Source of the DNA: QHWK01 sp035259385
GTDB lineage: Bacteria > Acidobacteriota > Vicinamibacteria > Vicinamibacterales > CAVVIG01
Direction: 5' to 3'
Length of the DNA: 64,000 nucleotides
NCBI GenBank assembly: GCA_035259385.1
Contig: DATFWL010000257.1
Span: forward strand, 1-64,000
The position numbers and the translations under genes are program-made. This document shows positions 35,007 through 44,226 of this stretch, piece by piece (the stretch's first letter is position 1; every line of letters starts with the position of its first letter). A model generated the notes under the pieces. The model was not told the DNA's origin. It made no database searches and saw only the letters and a list, made by a program, of their open reading frames with translations.

Positions 35007-36048
35007 TGTCGTCGAGGTGAAAGCGAGCTCGACTCGGGTCACGGCCATGGTCATGAAAGAAGGCGGGTCGACGCGCAGTGCACGACGTCGAACCGTGGGG
35101 ATCAGTGGGTCCCCCCAGCGGAGCATCGTCGGGATCGGAGCTGGCGGTTCGGTCGTCCTGGGAGTCCGGATTTCACACCCGGAGCGTGTGATCTATCCCG
35201 ATCTCGGCATCTCGAAAATCGAACTCGCGCGCTACTACGAGCGAATCGGCACGTGGATCTTGCCGCACGTGGCGGGGCGTCCCTTGACACTCGTGCATTG
35301 TCCGTCCGGATTGGCGGGGCCCTGCAATTTTCTGAAGCACGCGAAGGCCTGGGGGCCGAATGCACTCCGTCGTGTGCGGATCCAAGAGAAGACCAAGATC
35401 GGGGAGTACCTCGTCGCCGATTCGATCCAGGCCGTCGTGTCGCTCGCCCAAATGGGGATCGTCGAAATCCACACATGGAATTCGATCGCCGAGGACCTCG
35501 AGCATCCAAACCGGCTCGTGTGGGACCTCGATCCGGGACCGGATGTTCCGTGGAACGAGGTCGTCAAGGCTGCGAGGGTCGTCCGCAGCGTGCTCGAGAC
35601 AGTCGGGCTGAAATCGTGGGTCAAGACAACCGGCGGCCGAGGGCTGCACGTCGTCGTTCCGGTCAAGCCACGACGAACGGTTTCCAGCTGCCTCGAGTTT
35701 TCTCGTGCGGTGAGCGAGGCGATCGCACGGGGAGATCCACGGTCCTATACGACGACGTTCACGAAGGCAGGTCGCCAGCGCAAGATCCTGATCGATTACC
35801 TTCGAAACAATCGCACCAACACGTCGATCTGCGCCTTCTCGCCGCGTGCGCGGCCCGGCGCCGCCGTGTCGATGCCGCTCGATTGGAATGATCTGCGTCT
35901 GTCCCCGGGGCGCTGGACCCTGCTGACCGTTGTGAAGCGACTGGCCCGTATCGACACGGATCCGTGGAAGGAGTACTGGACCAGCGCACAACAGATCTCT
36001 GACGTGTCGCTGTCGGCGGTGATGAGTGCGGCTCGCAAAGCGCTGTAG
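34957..36048 (+). CDS. LigD-type polymerase/primase domain protein
   Basis: A 363-residue frame. From about residue 68 it matches the polymerase (primase-polymerase, AEP) domain of bacterial DNA ligase D: VRISHPERVIYPDLGISKIE, LVHCPSGLAGPCNFLKHA, VSLAQMGIVEIHTWNS, the metal-binding RLVWDLDPGPDVPW, TTGGRGLHVVVPV and LIDYLRNNRTNTSICAFSPR. It would add nucleotides, preferentially ribonucleotides, at double-strand-break ends in Ku-dependent end joining. The ligase and 3'-phosphoesterase domains of full LigD are absent and no Ku gene is in the window. The first about 65 residues are unrelated and overlap the PAS gene; the true start may be ATG 35053. Confidence 0.88.
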   Translation: MKRSTGRFARIESFTADVVEVKASSTRVTAMVMKEGGSTRSARRRTVGISGSPQRSIVGIGAGGSVVLGVRISHPERVIYPDLGISKIELARYYERIGTWILPHVAGRPLTLVHCPSGLAGPCNFLKHAKAWGPNALRRVRIQEKTKIGEYLVADSIQAVVSLAQMGIVEIHTWNSIAEDLEHPNRLVWDLDPGPDVPWNEVVKAARVVRSVLETVGLKSWVKTTGGRGLHVVVPVKPRRTVSSCLEFSRAVSEAIARGDPRSYTTTFTKAGRQRKILIDYLRNNRTNTSICAFSPRARPGAAVSMPLDWNDLRLSPGRWTLLTVVKRLARIDTDPWKEYWTSAQQISDVSLSAVMSAARKAL

Positions 36049-36226
36049 GCGGCGCGCAGAGGAAATCCGCGCATTTCGCTCGTGTTCGAGCCTCGAGGAG
36101 CCTGAGACGCCGGCGAATCGTAAACGCCAATCTGCCGATTGATGGTCGGCTCAGCGGAAGGCGACCGCAGATAACGTTCGCTGAGCTCGCTGCGAATTGC
36201 CTGATAATCGCGGTCGAGCCTTCTCA

Positions 36227-38728
36227 ATGAGCATCCTGCTGGACCTTCGTAACGCGGTGCGACAGTTCAGGCAGGCGCCAGGCTTCTCGATCGTCGCCGT
36301 GCTGACGCTGGCTGTAGCCATCGGTGCGACGACGGCCGTGTTTTCGGTGATCAACGCAATCCTTCTCCGTCCAGTTCACGCCCCCACACCAGACGCCGTC
36401 GTTCGGTTCGTCGTCACGAGCGGCATATCGACGTCCGTTGCCGGCGTTCGTGAGTTCGAAGCATGGCGGCACGCGTCGGCTTTCGAGCTGGTTTCCGCTC
36501 ACCGACTGGAATACGTCAACGCGCCGACTCGGTCGGACCCGGAACAGATCGCGGTCGCGCGAGTCACAGGAGACTTCTTCAAGCTCTTCAACACGCCGAT
36601 CGTGGCCGGCCGCGCGTTTACCTCGGACGAAGATCGCGTCGGTGGCCCACTGGTTGCGGTTTTGAGCTACGAGTTCTGGCGAGAGCATTTCGCGGGGACT
36701 CCGGCCGATACCGTCGGACAGTCGATCTCACTCGGCAACGCAGGTCACGTGATCGTTGGAGTCATGGCGGCCGGATTCGACACCGAACAATTCGACGCCC
36801 CGCCAGCGGTGTGGGTGCCATTTCAAATCGACCCGAACCGAGTGGACGGCGGCAATTTGTTCACGGTGACGGGTCGTTTGGCGGCCGGCGCCGGGATCGA
36901 CGATGCCAATGCGAATCTGGCAGTGGTCCTGGCGGCGAGCCGGCAGCAGGCGCCAAGCACGATCAGCGCGCGAACGACCTGGTCGGTCGAGCCGCTTCGA
37001 GATGCGATGGTTGGAAACATTCGGCCGTCTCTGTTGCTGTTGCTCGCGGCTGTCATATTTCTGCTCCTGATTGGCTGTGCCAATGTCGCGAACCTTTCGC
37101 TCGCTCGAGCGGACGTTCGCGCGCGCGAAATGGCGATTCGGAGCGCGCTCGGTGCGAGCCGCCGTCGGATCCTGAGGTTGGTGCTCGTTGAATCGATGTT
37201 CCTGGCGAGCATCGGCGGGGCGCTGGGGGTGCTCCTTGGTGTGTACGGCGTACGGTCGTTGCTCGCGATCTATCCGTCGGCGAATCCTTATCGACTTGGC
37301 ACGATCGCGGAAGCCATACCGCGGATTGGAGCCGGAGCGGCGGCGGTGACCATTGACGGGCGTGTTTTTGCCTTCGCGGCCGTCACGTGCGTGTCGACGG
37401 CCGCTCTCTTCGGCCTGTGGCCCGGACTGACTCTCGGTCGTGTCGACCTGGTGGCAGCGATGAAGGCCGGGACGGGTGGCTTCGGCCGACGGCACGCTCG
37501 CAGGCGTGACATGCTCGTCGTCGGCGAAGTCGCACTGGCGCTGATGCTGCTCGTCGGTGCGATGCTGCTGATCCGGAGTTCGGTCGCCCTGCGTGCCGTC
37601 AACCCCGGGTTCGATCCCGGCAACGTGATCACGACGCGGACGTCGGTGACCTCTACGCGCTTCGAAACGCGTGCCGGCCTCAGCGAGCTGACACGACTGG
37701 GCGTCGAACAACTCCGCTCGTTGCCCGGCGTCATGTCTGCGAGCGCGACCTGCTGCATGCCTCTCGAAACGGTCTGGCAGCTTCCGTTCATCGTCCAGGG
37801 CCGGCCGCAGGAATCATTGACCCGAGCCGGCCGGCTCACCTACACCGGATTTGCCGGCTGGACGTTTGTCGCCCCCGGCTACTTCGATGTGCTCAGAGTG
37901 CCGATTCTGCGCGGACGCGACTTCACCAATACCGATCGGGCGGGTGCGCCCGGCGTGGCTCTCATTAACGAGGAAATGGCCCGGCGGTTCTGGCCGTCAC
38001 GTGATCCGATCGGAGATCGGCTGATTGTCGGGAAGGGTATGCGGCCGGAGTACGACGACGAGCCGGTCCGCGAAATCGTCGGCATCGTCGGGAACGTGCG
38101 GGATGCCGCGCTGACGCGTCCGGCGCGCCCAGCGATGTACGTGCCGATCGCGCAAGAGCCCGACGGCGTGACGCGTTTGAACGTTCAACTCCTGCCGCTG
38201 GTATGGATCGTCCGCACGACAGGCGACCGCGCGGTCGCGCGGAGGACGATCGAACGCACGGTGACTCAGATCAGCGGGCTGGCGTCCGCGCGAACCCGGT
38301 CGATGGAAGAAGTGATGTCTGAATCAACGGCCCGCTCACGTTTCAACACATGGCTCATGTCGATCTTTGGCCTGTGCGCGCTGTCGCTGGCCGGGATGGG
38401 TGTGTACGGCCTGATGGCGTACTCGGTTCAGCAGCGCACCAGGGAAATCGGCATCCGGATCGCGCTCGGTGCCGGCCTGACCGACGTGTGGCGGATGGTG
38501 TTCAGCGATGGATTGACCGTGACGGCCATTGGCCTTGCGCTCGGCCTGATCGCGTCGTTTGCGCTTGCCCGGTCCTTCTCGGTGCTGCTGTTTCAGGTAT
38601 CGCCGCATGACGCGCTCGTGTTCCTGACGGTGCCGATCGTTCTGTCCGCTACGGCATTACTCGGCATTGCGATTCCGTCGCGGCGCGCGACCCGTGTCAA
38701 CCCCATCGAAGCATTGAGGATCGATTAG
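36227..38728 (+). CDS. ADOP: MacB-like FtsX permease without prefix domain
   Basis: An 833-residue protein. It opens LLDLRNAVRQFRQAPGFSIV and VLTLAVAIGATTAVFSVINA, followed by a MacB periplasmic domain, a first FtsX core (LLLAAVIFLLLIGCANVANL, EMAIRSALGASRRRILRLV), a second periplasmic domain, and a final core (LMAYSVQQRTREIGIRIALG) ending RRATRVNPIEALRID. It lacks the prefix domain and a PadR partner, unlike the gene at 14089. The first ATG of the conserved start (36227) has no obvious ribosome site. Probably an envelope export permease; no ATPase is nearby. Confidence 0.93.
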   Translation: MSILLDLRNAVRQFRQAPGFSIVAVLTLAVAIGATTAVFSVINAILLRPVHAPTPDAVVRFVVTSGISTSVAGVREFEAWRHASAFELVSAHRLEYVNAPTRSDPEQIAVARVTGDFFKLFNTPIVAGRAFTSDEDRVGGPLVAVLSYEFWREHFAGTPADTVGQSISLGNAGHVIVGVMAAGFDTEQFDAPPAVWVPFQIDPNRVDGGNLFTVTGRLAAGAGIDDANANLAVVLAASRQQAPSTISARTTWSVEPLRDAMVGNIRPSLLLLLAAVIFLLLIGCANVANLSLARADVRAREMAIRSALGASRRRILRLVLVESMFLASIGGALGVLLGVYGVRSLLAIYPSANPYRLGTIAEAIPRIGAGAAAVTIDGRVFAFAAVTCVSTAALFGLWPGLTLGRVDLVAAMKAGTGGFGRRHARRRDMLVVGEVALALMLLVGAMLLIRSSVALRAVNPGFDPGNVITTRTSVTSTRFETRAGLSELTRLGVEQLRSLPGVMSASATCCMPLETVWQLPFIVQGRPQESLTRAGRLTYTGFAGWTFVAPGYFDVLRVPILRGRDFTNTDRAGAPGVALINEEMARRFWPSRDPIGDRLIVGKGMRPEYDDEPVREIVGIVGNVRDAALTRPARPAMYVPIAQEPDGVTRLNVQLLPLVWIVRTTGDRAVARRTIERTVTQISGLASARTRSMEEVMSESTARSRFNTWLMSIFGLCALSLAGMGVYGLMAYSVQQRTREIGIRIALGAGLTDVWRMVFSDGLTVTAIGLALGLIASFALARSFSVLLFQVSPHDALVFLTVPIVLSATALLGIAIPSRRATRVNPIEALRID

Positions 38729-38799
38729 CCGTTTTGGTGGCGACTTCGTGTGCTCCGATGTGCGTACGCCGATGGTTTGGGAGCGGCACCGGGCATTGG

Positions 38800-39522
38800 T
38801 CAGCGCAACTCGCGAACGGTGATGTTCCGGAAGCGGATGCGGCCGCCCCGAAGCCAGCGTGAGCCACCGTGGACCTGCAGGCCGATCGCGCCGGTCACGG
38901 CATCGCCAGCCGCGTGGTTGGCCGTATCTTTCCAGTCCGTGATCATCGTGTCGTTAATCCAGACTCTGATGTGCGGAACGTCGCCTTCGATGCGCGCGCG
39001 CAGGTGATTCCATTCGCTGCGGCGCCATGCCTTCATCCAGTCGAGACTCGGTTTCGCATCGAGGTCCCCGAGCCCCTCCCCGAACACACCCCCGACGTTG
39101 CCACCATCGAGGTAGTCGATCATCACCTGGTACGCCGCGCCGTCCTCGCTCGACCGAAGGAAGAGCCCGCTGTCGCAGCCGAAGTCGGGCCACACGTCAA
39201 GCGCGACCTCGACATCGCGGTACCGGCGGTTCGTCAACAGGACGCCGCCCACCCCCTCACGCTCCTGCCCGCCGACAAGCACTCCGTCCTCGACTCGCCA
39301 CGCGTGCGTCTGGCCGTGATGATTCGTCGCGCTGACGTGCCATCCTGCGAGATCGCGTCCGTTGAAGATCGGTTCCGTCGCCGCGCCCGCGCATGCGGCC
39401 TGCGAGGACGCGGTCGTCGAAAGCAACACGATCAGGACACGGCGGGCGGTCTCGGTTCGAGCTCGACCGATGATATTCATCGCGTTTGCCATCTCTTGAA
39501 AGCTGTCGCGGAAGAGCTTCAT
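38800..39522 (-). CDS. Secreted DUF1080 (3-keto-disaccharide hydrolase-like) protein
   Basis: A 240-residue protein with an N-terminal signal (RRVLIVLLSTTASSQAACAG) and the DUF1080 concanavalin-like fold: IFNGRDLAGWHVSA, AWRVEDGVLVGGQ, YRDVEVALDVWPDFGCDSGL, WNHLRARIEGD and a closing GSRWLRGGRIRFRNITV. The family includes 3-keto-glycoside hydrolases in Bacteroidetes and is expanded in Acidobacteria and Planctomycetes. It is likely lipid-anchored or exported, given the Cys after the hydrophobic stretch. Start 39522; in-frame ATG 39480 is a likely alternative. Convergent with the upstream permease gene. Confidence 0.9.
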   Translation of the reverse strand: MKLFRDSFQEMANAMNIIGRARTETARRVLIVLLSTTASSQAACAGAATEPIFNGRDLAGWHVSATNHHGQTHAWRVEDGVLVGGQEREGVGGVLLTNRRYRDVEVALDVWPDFGCDSGLFLRSSEDGAAYQVMIDYLDGGNVGGVFGEGLGDLDAKPSLDWMKAWRRSEWNHLRARIEGDVPHIRVWINDTMITDWKDTANHAAGDAVTGAIGLQVHGGSRWLRGGRIRFRNITVRELR

Positions 39523-39587
39523 TCAAGACCAGTAGGTCATGCTAACGCGGACCGATCGCGGATGAAGCCGCGCGGATTTGTTGTCTC

Positions 39588-42371
39588 ATGCTCTCTGGTC
39601 GAAATGGCTATTACGCGTTTTCGCGCTCGCGGCGCTACAATCCGACACAACTTCCACAGTTGGCGCTAAAACCAGGCACGCGCCTCGGTCCGTATGAAAT
39701 CACCGCGCCGCTCGGCGTCGGTGGCATGGGCGAGGTGTATCGCGCGACCGACACCGTCCTCAAGCGACAAGTCGCGCTCAAGGTGCTCCCGCCGGAAGTC
39801 GCCGATGATCCTGAGCGCGTCGCGCGTTTCCAACGGGAGGCCGAAGTCCTCGCATCTCTAAATCACCCGAACATCGCCCATCTATACGGCATCGAAAAGT
39901 CGAACGGCACGCTGGCGTTGACGATGGAGCTTGTAGAAGGACCCACGATCGTGGAGCGCATCGCGAAGGGTCCTCTTCCTGTAAATGAGTCGCTGTCGAT
40001 CGCACGGCAGATTGCGGAGGCGCTCGAAGCCGCCCACGAGCGGGGGATCATCCACCGCGACCTGAAGCCCGCGAATATCAAAGTCCGCGCCGACGGCACG
40101 GTGAAGGTGCTCGACTTCGGCCTCGCGAAGCCGATCGAGGCGGGAGGGGCGGGACAGGCGGGAGCGGCAGGAAGGGAAAGCCTTTCGATGTCGCCGACGC
40201 TCACGTCGCCAGCGAGGACCATGCTCGGGATCGTGCTCGGCACCGCAGCCTACATGGCACCCGAGCAGGCCAAAGGCAAACCCGTTGACCAACGTGCGGA
40301 CATCTGGGCGTTCGGGTGCGTGCTGTTCGAGATGTTGACGGCGCGACGAGCCTTCGGCGGTGATGACGTCACTGAGACCATCACGTCAGTGCTCCGTGAT
40401 GCACCGGACCTTTCCTTGCTGCCGGCTGCGGTCCCGGCACACGTTCATGCCATCTTGAAAGGATGCCTCGAGAAAGATCTGCAGCGGCGTTGGCGAAATA
40501 TCGGCGACGTGCGCCTGCTGCTCGATCGCGAGTTCGCCACAGGCAACGCGGCAGACGTCGCTGGTCGATCGAGACCCGGCGCAGAACGGCGACTGTTGAG
40601 AACCGCAGTGATCCTTCTCGCGATCACGACCGCGCTCGCGGTTGGCGCTCTGATCATCCGCCGGCCAGCCGACGTGCGTCCAGTTGTCCGCTTTCGTCTT
40701 GCACTGCCCGGCCGCGACCTCGGGCAGTCGCTGACGATCACTCCTGACGGTTCCAAACTGATCTACGTGGGCGACCGGGGCCGCCGGCTCTACGTTCGGC
40801 CGATGGACTCACTGGAGCCGGTGGAGATCGCGACCGGTGTGATTCTCACGCAGCCATCCGTCTCTCCGAATGGTCAGTGGGTCACTTTCGTGGACGAATC
40901 CACCCGTCTCAGGAAGGTGCCGACTTCGGGAGGACCATCCAGCCTCGTCACCCAGCTCGATGGCGGCGCACGCGGTGCCACCTGGCTCACCGACGACACC
41001 ATCATCGTCGGCACGGCCGCGCGCACCGGTCTCCTTCGGGTCTCCGCGTCGGGTGGGCCGCTGACGCCGATCACGACGCTCGACGGGAGCGGCTTGGACC
41101 ATGTGTGGCCGGAACGGCTGCCGGGCGGCCGCGCCGTGCTCTTCAGCATCGACAGCGCGGCGCGCGGCGCGTCGGGCGATGACAGCCAGCAGGCGGCGGC
41201 GCTCAACGTCGACACCGGGCGGATCACCACTCTAGTCCGTGGTGGTAGCCGTCCCCGCTTCGTCGCCGGCGGTTACCTTGCTTATATGGCACGCGGCAAA
41301 GCATTCGCGGTTCCCTTTGATGTCGACGATCTCGCAGTGCCCGCTGGAACCACGCCAGTCGATCTCGGATTTGAAGCGGGCTCCTTCGCCGTGTCGGCGA
41401 CGGGCACACTGGTCTACGCGACCACGAACCCGACAGGCGACGATGACAATCGCTCGCTCGTCTGGGTCGATCGCAGCGGCCGGGAGACGCCGATTGCCGC
41501 GCCGGCGCGTTCGTATCAGTACCCCCAAATCTCGCCCGACGGGACACGCGTCGCGGTCTCGTCGCTTGGCGAGATGAACGATTCGTGGATCTGGCATTTC
41601 GGCGCCGCGACACTGACCCGATTCACTTTGGAGTCGTCGGTCGAGACGGCCCCAGTGTGGACGCCGGATGGCAAGCGAATAGTGTTCGCGTCGGACCGAG
41701 CTGGTGGCATCTTCAATCTCTGGTGGCAGCCGGCGGATGGCACTGGCAGCGCCGAGCGGCTCACGGCCAGTTCCATTGCCGTGTTCCCGACGAGCGTCTC
41801 ACCAGATGGGAAACAGGCGGTGTATTGGTCATCGACGCCGACTGGCGGGCGAGACGTGATGATGGTGGCTCTCGACGGCAGCCGGCAGGTGACCCCGCTG
41901 TTACAGACGCCGGCCGATGAATGGTATGGCGTCGTTTCTCCAGATGGCCGCTGGCTCGCGTACGAATCCAACAGCTCGGGTCAACCCAACGTGCACGTTC
42001 GGCCATTTCCGACGACGGATCAAGGCCAGTGGCAGGTGACGACGGGAGGCGGGCGTCAACCGCTCTGGTCGCAAGACGGGAAGGAGCTGTTCTTTTTCTC
42101 GACCGACGGCACAGTGATGCACGTTCCGATTTCATCGGAGAAGGGCCGGTTCAGCGTGGGAACAGCCGCGCAGCTCTTTGGCACGCGCTATTACGGCTCG
42201 GAACCGACTGCGCTCGTCGGACGTACCTACGATGTGTCGCCGGACGGACAGCGTTTGCTCATGATCAAGTCTGAACCAGGTCGCAATCCCGCTGGCGCAT
42301 CCCCCGACGGCGATGTTGTGCTCGTGCTCAACTGGGCAGGCGATCTCACGCGCCTGATGCAGAAAAGATAG
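39588..42371 (+). CDS. Ser/Thr protein kinase with TolB-like propeller
   Basis: About 927 residues (903 if TTG 39660 is used). The Hanks-type kinase domain has LGVGGMGEVYRATD, VALKVLP, the catalytic loop GIIHRDLKPANIKV (Asp158), KVLDFGLAKP and GTAAYMAPEQA. After one membrane helix (TAVILLAITTALAVGALII) comes a six-bladed TolB/WD40-like domain with repeated SPDG/SPNG turns (SVSPNGQWVTF, ISPDGTRVAV, SPDGKQAVYW, SPDGRWLAYES). The propeller is probably periplasmic and may sense a ligand. This architecture is highly expanded in Acidobacteriota. A TACAAT at 39636-39641 may be a -10, favouring the TTG start at 39660. Confidence 0.94.
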   Translation: MLSGRNGYYAFSRSRRYNPTQLPQLALKPGTRLGPYEITAPLGVGGMGEVYRATDTVLKRQVALKVLPPEVADDPERVARFQREAEVLASLNHPNIAHLYGIEKSNGTLALTMELVEGPTIVERIAKGPLPVNESLSIARQIAEALEAAHERGIIHRDLKPANIKVRADGTVKVLDFGLAKPIEAGGAGQAGAAGRESLSMSPTLTSPARTMLGIVLGTAAYMAPEQAKGKPVDQRADIWAFGCVLFEMLTARRAFGGDDVTETITSVLRDAPDLSLLPAAVPAHVHAILKGCLEKDLQRRWRNIGDVRLLLDREFATGNAADVAGRSRPGAERRLLRTAVILLAITTALAVGALIIRRPADVRPVVRFRLALPGRDLGQSLTITPDGSKLIYVGDRGRRLYVRPMDSLEPVEIATGVILTQPSVSPNGQWVTFVDESTRLRKVPTSGGPSSLVTQLDGGARGATWLTDDTIIVGTAARTGLLRVSASGGPLTPITTLDGSGLDHVWPERLPGGRAVLFSIDSAARGASGDDSQQAAALNVDTGRITTLVRGGSRPRFVAGGYLAYMARGKAFAVPFDVDDLAVPAGTTPVDLGFEAGSFAVSATGTLVYATTNPTGDDDNRSLVWVDRSGRETPIAAPARSYQYPQISPDGTRVAVSSLGEMNDSWIWHFGAATLTRFTLESSVETAPVWTPDGKRIVFASDRAGGIFNLWWQPADGTGSAERLTASSIAVFPTSVSPDGKQAVYWSSTPTGGRDVMMVALDGSRQVTPLLQTPADEWYGVVSPDGRWLAYESNSSGQPNVHVRPFPTTDQGQWQVTTGGGRQPLWSQDGKELFFFSTDGTVMHVPISSEKGRFSVGTAAQLFGTRYYGSEPTALVGRTYDVSPDGQRLLMIKSEPGRNPAGASPDGDVVLVLNWAGDLTRLMQKR

Positions 42372-42423
42372 GACTGCGATTCATCGCGATTGATCGACGT
42401 TGACGCTCGCCACTTGGCGACGG

Positions 42424-43095
42424 TCACGATCGCCGGGTTCGACCGGCGACGAGATGCGCAATGAGCGCGCTCAGCAGCCCGATGGAGATCACCGACGCGC
42501 CATGAGCGGTCAGGACATGCCAGGGTGTCGAGATCGGGCAGACCAGACGCCATCCGGCATTGGACGTCAGCGCCGCGCCCGCGCCATAGAGCCCGCCGGC
42601 AAGCGCTGGCTGTGGGGACACGAACCGTGAATGGAACCACGCCGCCAGCGCAAAGAGCGGCGTGGCCATTACGGTACTCCCGACATAGCAGACCATCCCG
42701 ACGAGCCACGGCGAAATACCGCGCGGCACATGTGTGGGACTCTTCGAGAACGTCAGGAACGACGCCGCCACGACCATGAACCCGGCACCGGCCAGCGCGG
42801 CGCGCACGACGCCTCGCGGCAGGCGCCGCGCCGGCCTGCCCTCACGTGTGGCCATCCAAATCAGCACGATGCCCAACGCGACCTGAATGAGCGACACTCC
42901 CCACACGACGAGCGGTCCGACGGCCACGGCATCCCGGCGCAGTCCGACGAGCACCGGCAGCGCAACGATGATCCCGAGGGCGAGCGGGCTCAATCGGAGC
43001 GCGTCTCGCCACGGCGTGGGCCACGGGCGGACCGCGCGCAAGTCGCGGCTGACCTCAGCCAGCAACGCATCAGGCGGTGTCGACTCGTTGATCAT
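42424..43095 (-). CDS. NrsF/DUF1109-like anti-sigma membrane protein
   Basis: A 223-residue protein starting at ATG 43095, four bases overlapping the ECF stop. It has a short cytoplasmic head (LLAEVSRDLRAVRPWPTPWR) and six membrane helices (LALGIIVALPVLVGL, VWGVSLIQVALGIVLIW, AALAGAGFMVVAASFL, WLVGMVCYVGSTVMATPLF, LAGGLYGAGAALTSNAGW, VISIGLLSALIAHLVA). The GAALTSNAGWRLVCPIS and WHVLTAHG motifs are those of DUF1109/NrsF proteins, which inhibit their cognate ECF sigma. The pairing and overlap with the ECF gene support this role strongly. Confidence 0.85.
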   Translation of the reverse strand: MINESTPPDALLAEVSRDLRAVRPWPTPWRDALRLSPLALGIIVALPVLVGLRRDAVAVGPLVVWGVSLIQVALGIVLIWMATREGRPARRLPRGVVRAALAGAGFMVVAASFLTFSKSPTHVPRGISPWLVGMVCYVGSTVMATPLFALAAWFHSRFVSPQPALAGGLYGAGAALTSNAGWRLVCPISTPWHVLTAHGASVISIGLLSALIAHLVAGRTRRS

Positions 43096-43697
43096 GCGAT
43101 TGACCTCGAGAGGCGCTGCAACGCCGCGCGCAGTCGAGCCATGCCGCGGCTGGCACGCGCTCTCGCCGCCATGGCGCTCACGCCCAACATGCCCGCGATT
43201 TCGTCGAAGCTGAATCCCCACACATGGTGCAAGGTGAGCGCTTCGGCGTGATCGGCCGGTAACTCCGCGAGGCATCGACGAATGGCATCCGCGTCGGCCA
43301 GACGCTCGACCTCAGCCGGGACCGGCACGTCGGGCAGATCGCCGCCCACCGCGTGGATGTTCGCCCAACGACGCATCGCCCGTCGATTCATCAGACACAC
43401 GTTGCGGGCCAGCCCGAACATCCACGGCCGCACGGCGTAGGCCGGATTGTAAGCCGCCCGCGATCGATGCAGTTGCAGGAACGCTTCCTGAAGAAGATCG
43501 TCGGCCGCGTCGGTGCCTCGCGTGAGAAAGCGCACGTACCGCCGGAGACCGGGCGCCAGACGAGCGTAGAGCTCCCGAAACGCCTCGAGCGAGCCCTCCT
43601 GATACCGCACCATCAGGTCTCGCAGCGCCTCGTCTTCACAGTCCCGCGACAGAGTCCTCCGCTCATTGATTTGCCGCGACCCGAGATTTTGTGACAT
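43092..43697 (-). CDS. ECF RNA polymerase sigma factor
   Basis: A 201-residue protein. Region 2: YQEGSLEAFRELYARLAPGL, GTDAADDLLQEAFLQLHRS and YAVRPWMFGLARNVCLM. Region 4: LAELPADHAEALTLHHVWGF, SFDEIAGMLGVSAMAARAR. It belongs to the ECF group that is controlled by NrsF-type membrane anti-sigma factors, whose gene overlaps its 3' end. The first 28 residues before MVRYQEGS are not conserved and contain a promoter-like block, so the true start may be ATG 43613. A divergent secreted-protein gene lies beyond a 66-base gap. Confidence 0.92.
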   Translation of the reverse strand: MSQNLGSRQINERRTLSRDCEDEALRDLMVRYQEGSLEAFRELYARLAPGLRRYVRFLTRGTDAADDLLQEAFLQLHRSRAAYNPAYAVRPWMFGLARNVCLMNRRAMRRWANIHAVGGDLPDVPVPAEVERLADADAIRRCLAELPADHAEALTLHHVWGFSFDEIAGMLGVSAMAARARASRGMARLRAALQRLSRSIA

Positions 43698-43751
43698 CGC
43701 GATCGATCGGATTGGAGCGGCCGCACTCTGTCACAAATCCGGGGACCCGGC
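43674..43751. promoter_or_regulatory. Divergent TGTCACA...CGGCAAA blocks at the ECF start
   Basis: Plus strand: TGTCACA (43729-43735), 12 bases, CGGCAAA (43748-43754 approx.). Minus strand: TGTCACA (43696-43690), 13 bases, CGGCAAA. The two form an inverted pair facing outwards with 32 bases between them, and the inner arms ATTTTGTGACA / TGTCACAAAT are inverted repeats. Read as TGTCAC-N16/17-CAAA they could be promoters for the ECF gene and the divergent gene, possibly autoregulated. Confidence 0.45.
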
Positions 43752-43805
43752 AAAGATCCGGACATGGACGAAACGATGCTCCGGTCCGCACCGAGGAGGA
43801 GTCTT

Positions 43806-44210
43806 ATGAAACCATTGCAGCGCTTTTCCACACTTGCCCTATCGGGGCTGATCCTGCTGATGTCTGTTCACCCGCTCCACGCGCAGCCGCCCGCCCCTCC
43901 GAAAACGACGGACGTTCTCGTGCTGATGACGCTCAAGGCAGGAGTGCCGCGCGAAGAGCTGGCCAAAGTCCTGCCGTCAGAGGTCCGCGCCACGGTTCGC
44001 CTGTACCTCGATGGCAAGCTTCGGCAGTGGTTCCAAAGGAGTGACGGCAAAGGCGTCGTGTTCATCCTCCCGGTCACCACCGTAGCCGATGCGGAGGCCA
44101 TCATGGACGGTCTGCCGCTGGCTCAAGCGCACCTCGTCGATCACGAATACGTGGCGCTGTCGCCACTCGGGCCACTCGCCGCCTTGCTCGGCCCCACGGC
44201 CGACAAATGA
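43806..44210 (+). CDS. Exported protein, muconolactone-isomerase-like fold
   Basis: A 134-residue protein starting at ATG 43806 with AGGAGGAG upstream. A signal peptide (FSTLALSGLILLMSVHPLHA-Q) precedes a short domain: DVLVLMTLKAGVPREELAKV, VRLYLDGKLRQWFQRSDGKG, VVFILPVTTVADAEAIMDGL. The alternation of strand, long helix and strand with a final PLAQAHLVDHEYVALSPLGP resembles dimeric alpha-beta barrel proteins of the muconolactone isomerase/YCII type. Substrate unknown. It lies 16 bases before the membrane protein gene, likely as an operon divergent from the ECF gene and perhaps under its control. Confidence 0.75.
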   Translation: MKPLQRFSTLALSGLILLMSVHPLHAQPPAPPKTTDVLVLMTLKAGVPREELAKVLPSEVRATVRLYLDGKLRQWFQRSDGKGVVFILPVTTVADAEAIMDGLPLAQAHLVDHEYVALSPLGPLAALLGPTADK

Positions 44211-44226
44211 GCATGAGGACGGACAA

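Noticed and set aside
34110..35126. 338-residue minus-strand open frame
   Set aside because: Opposite to the PAS gene, whose frame shows clear PAS patterns.
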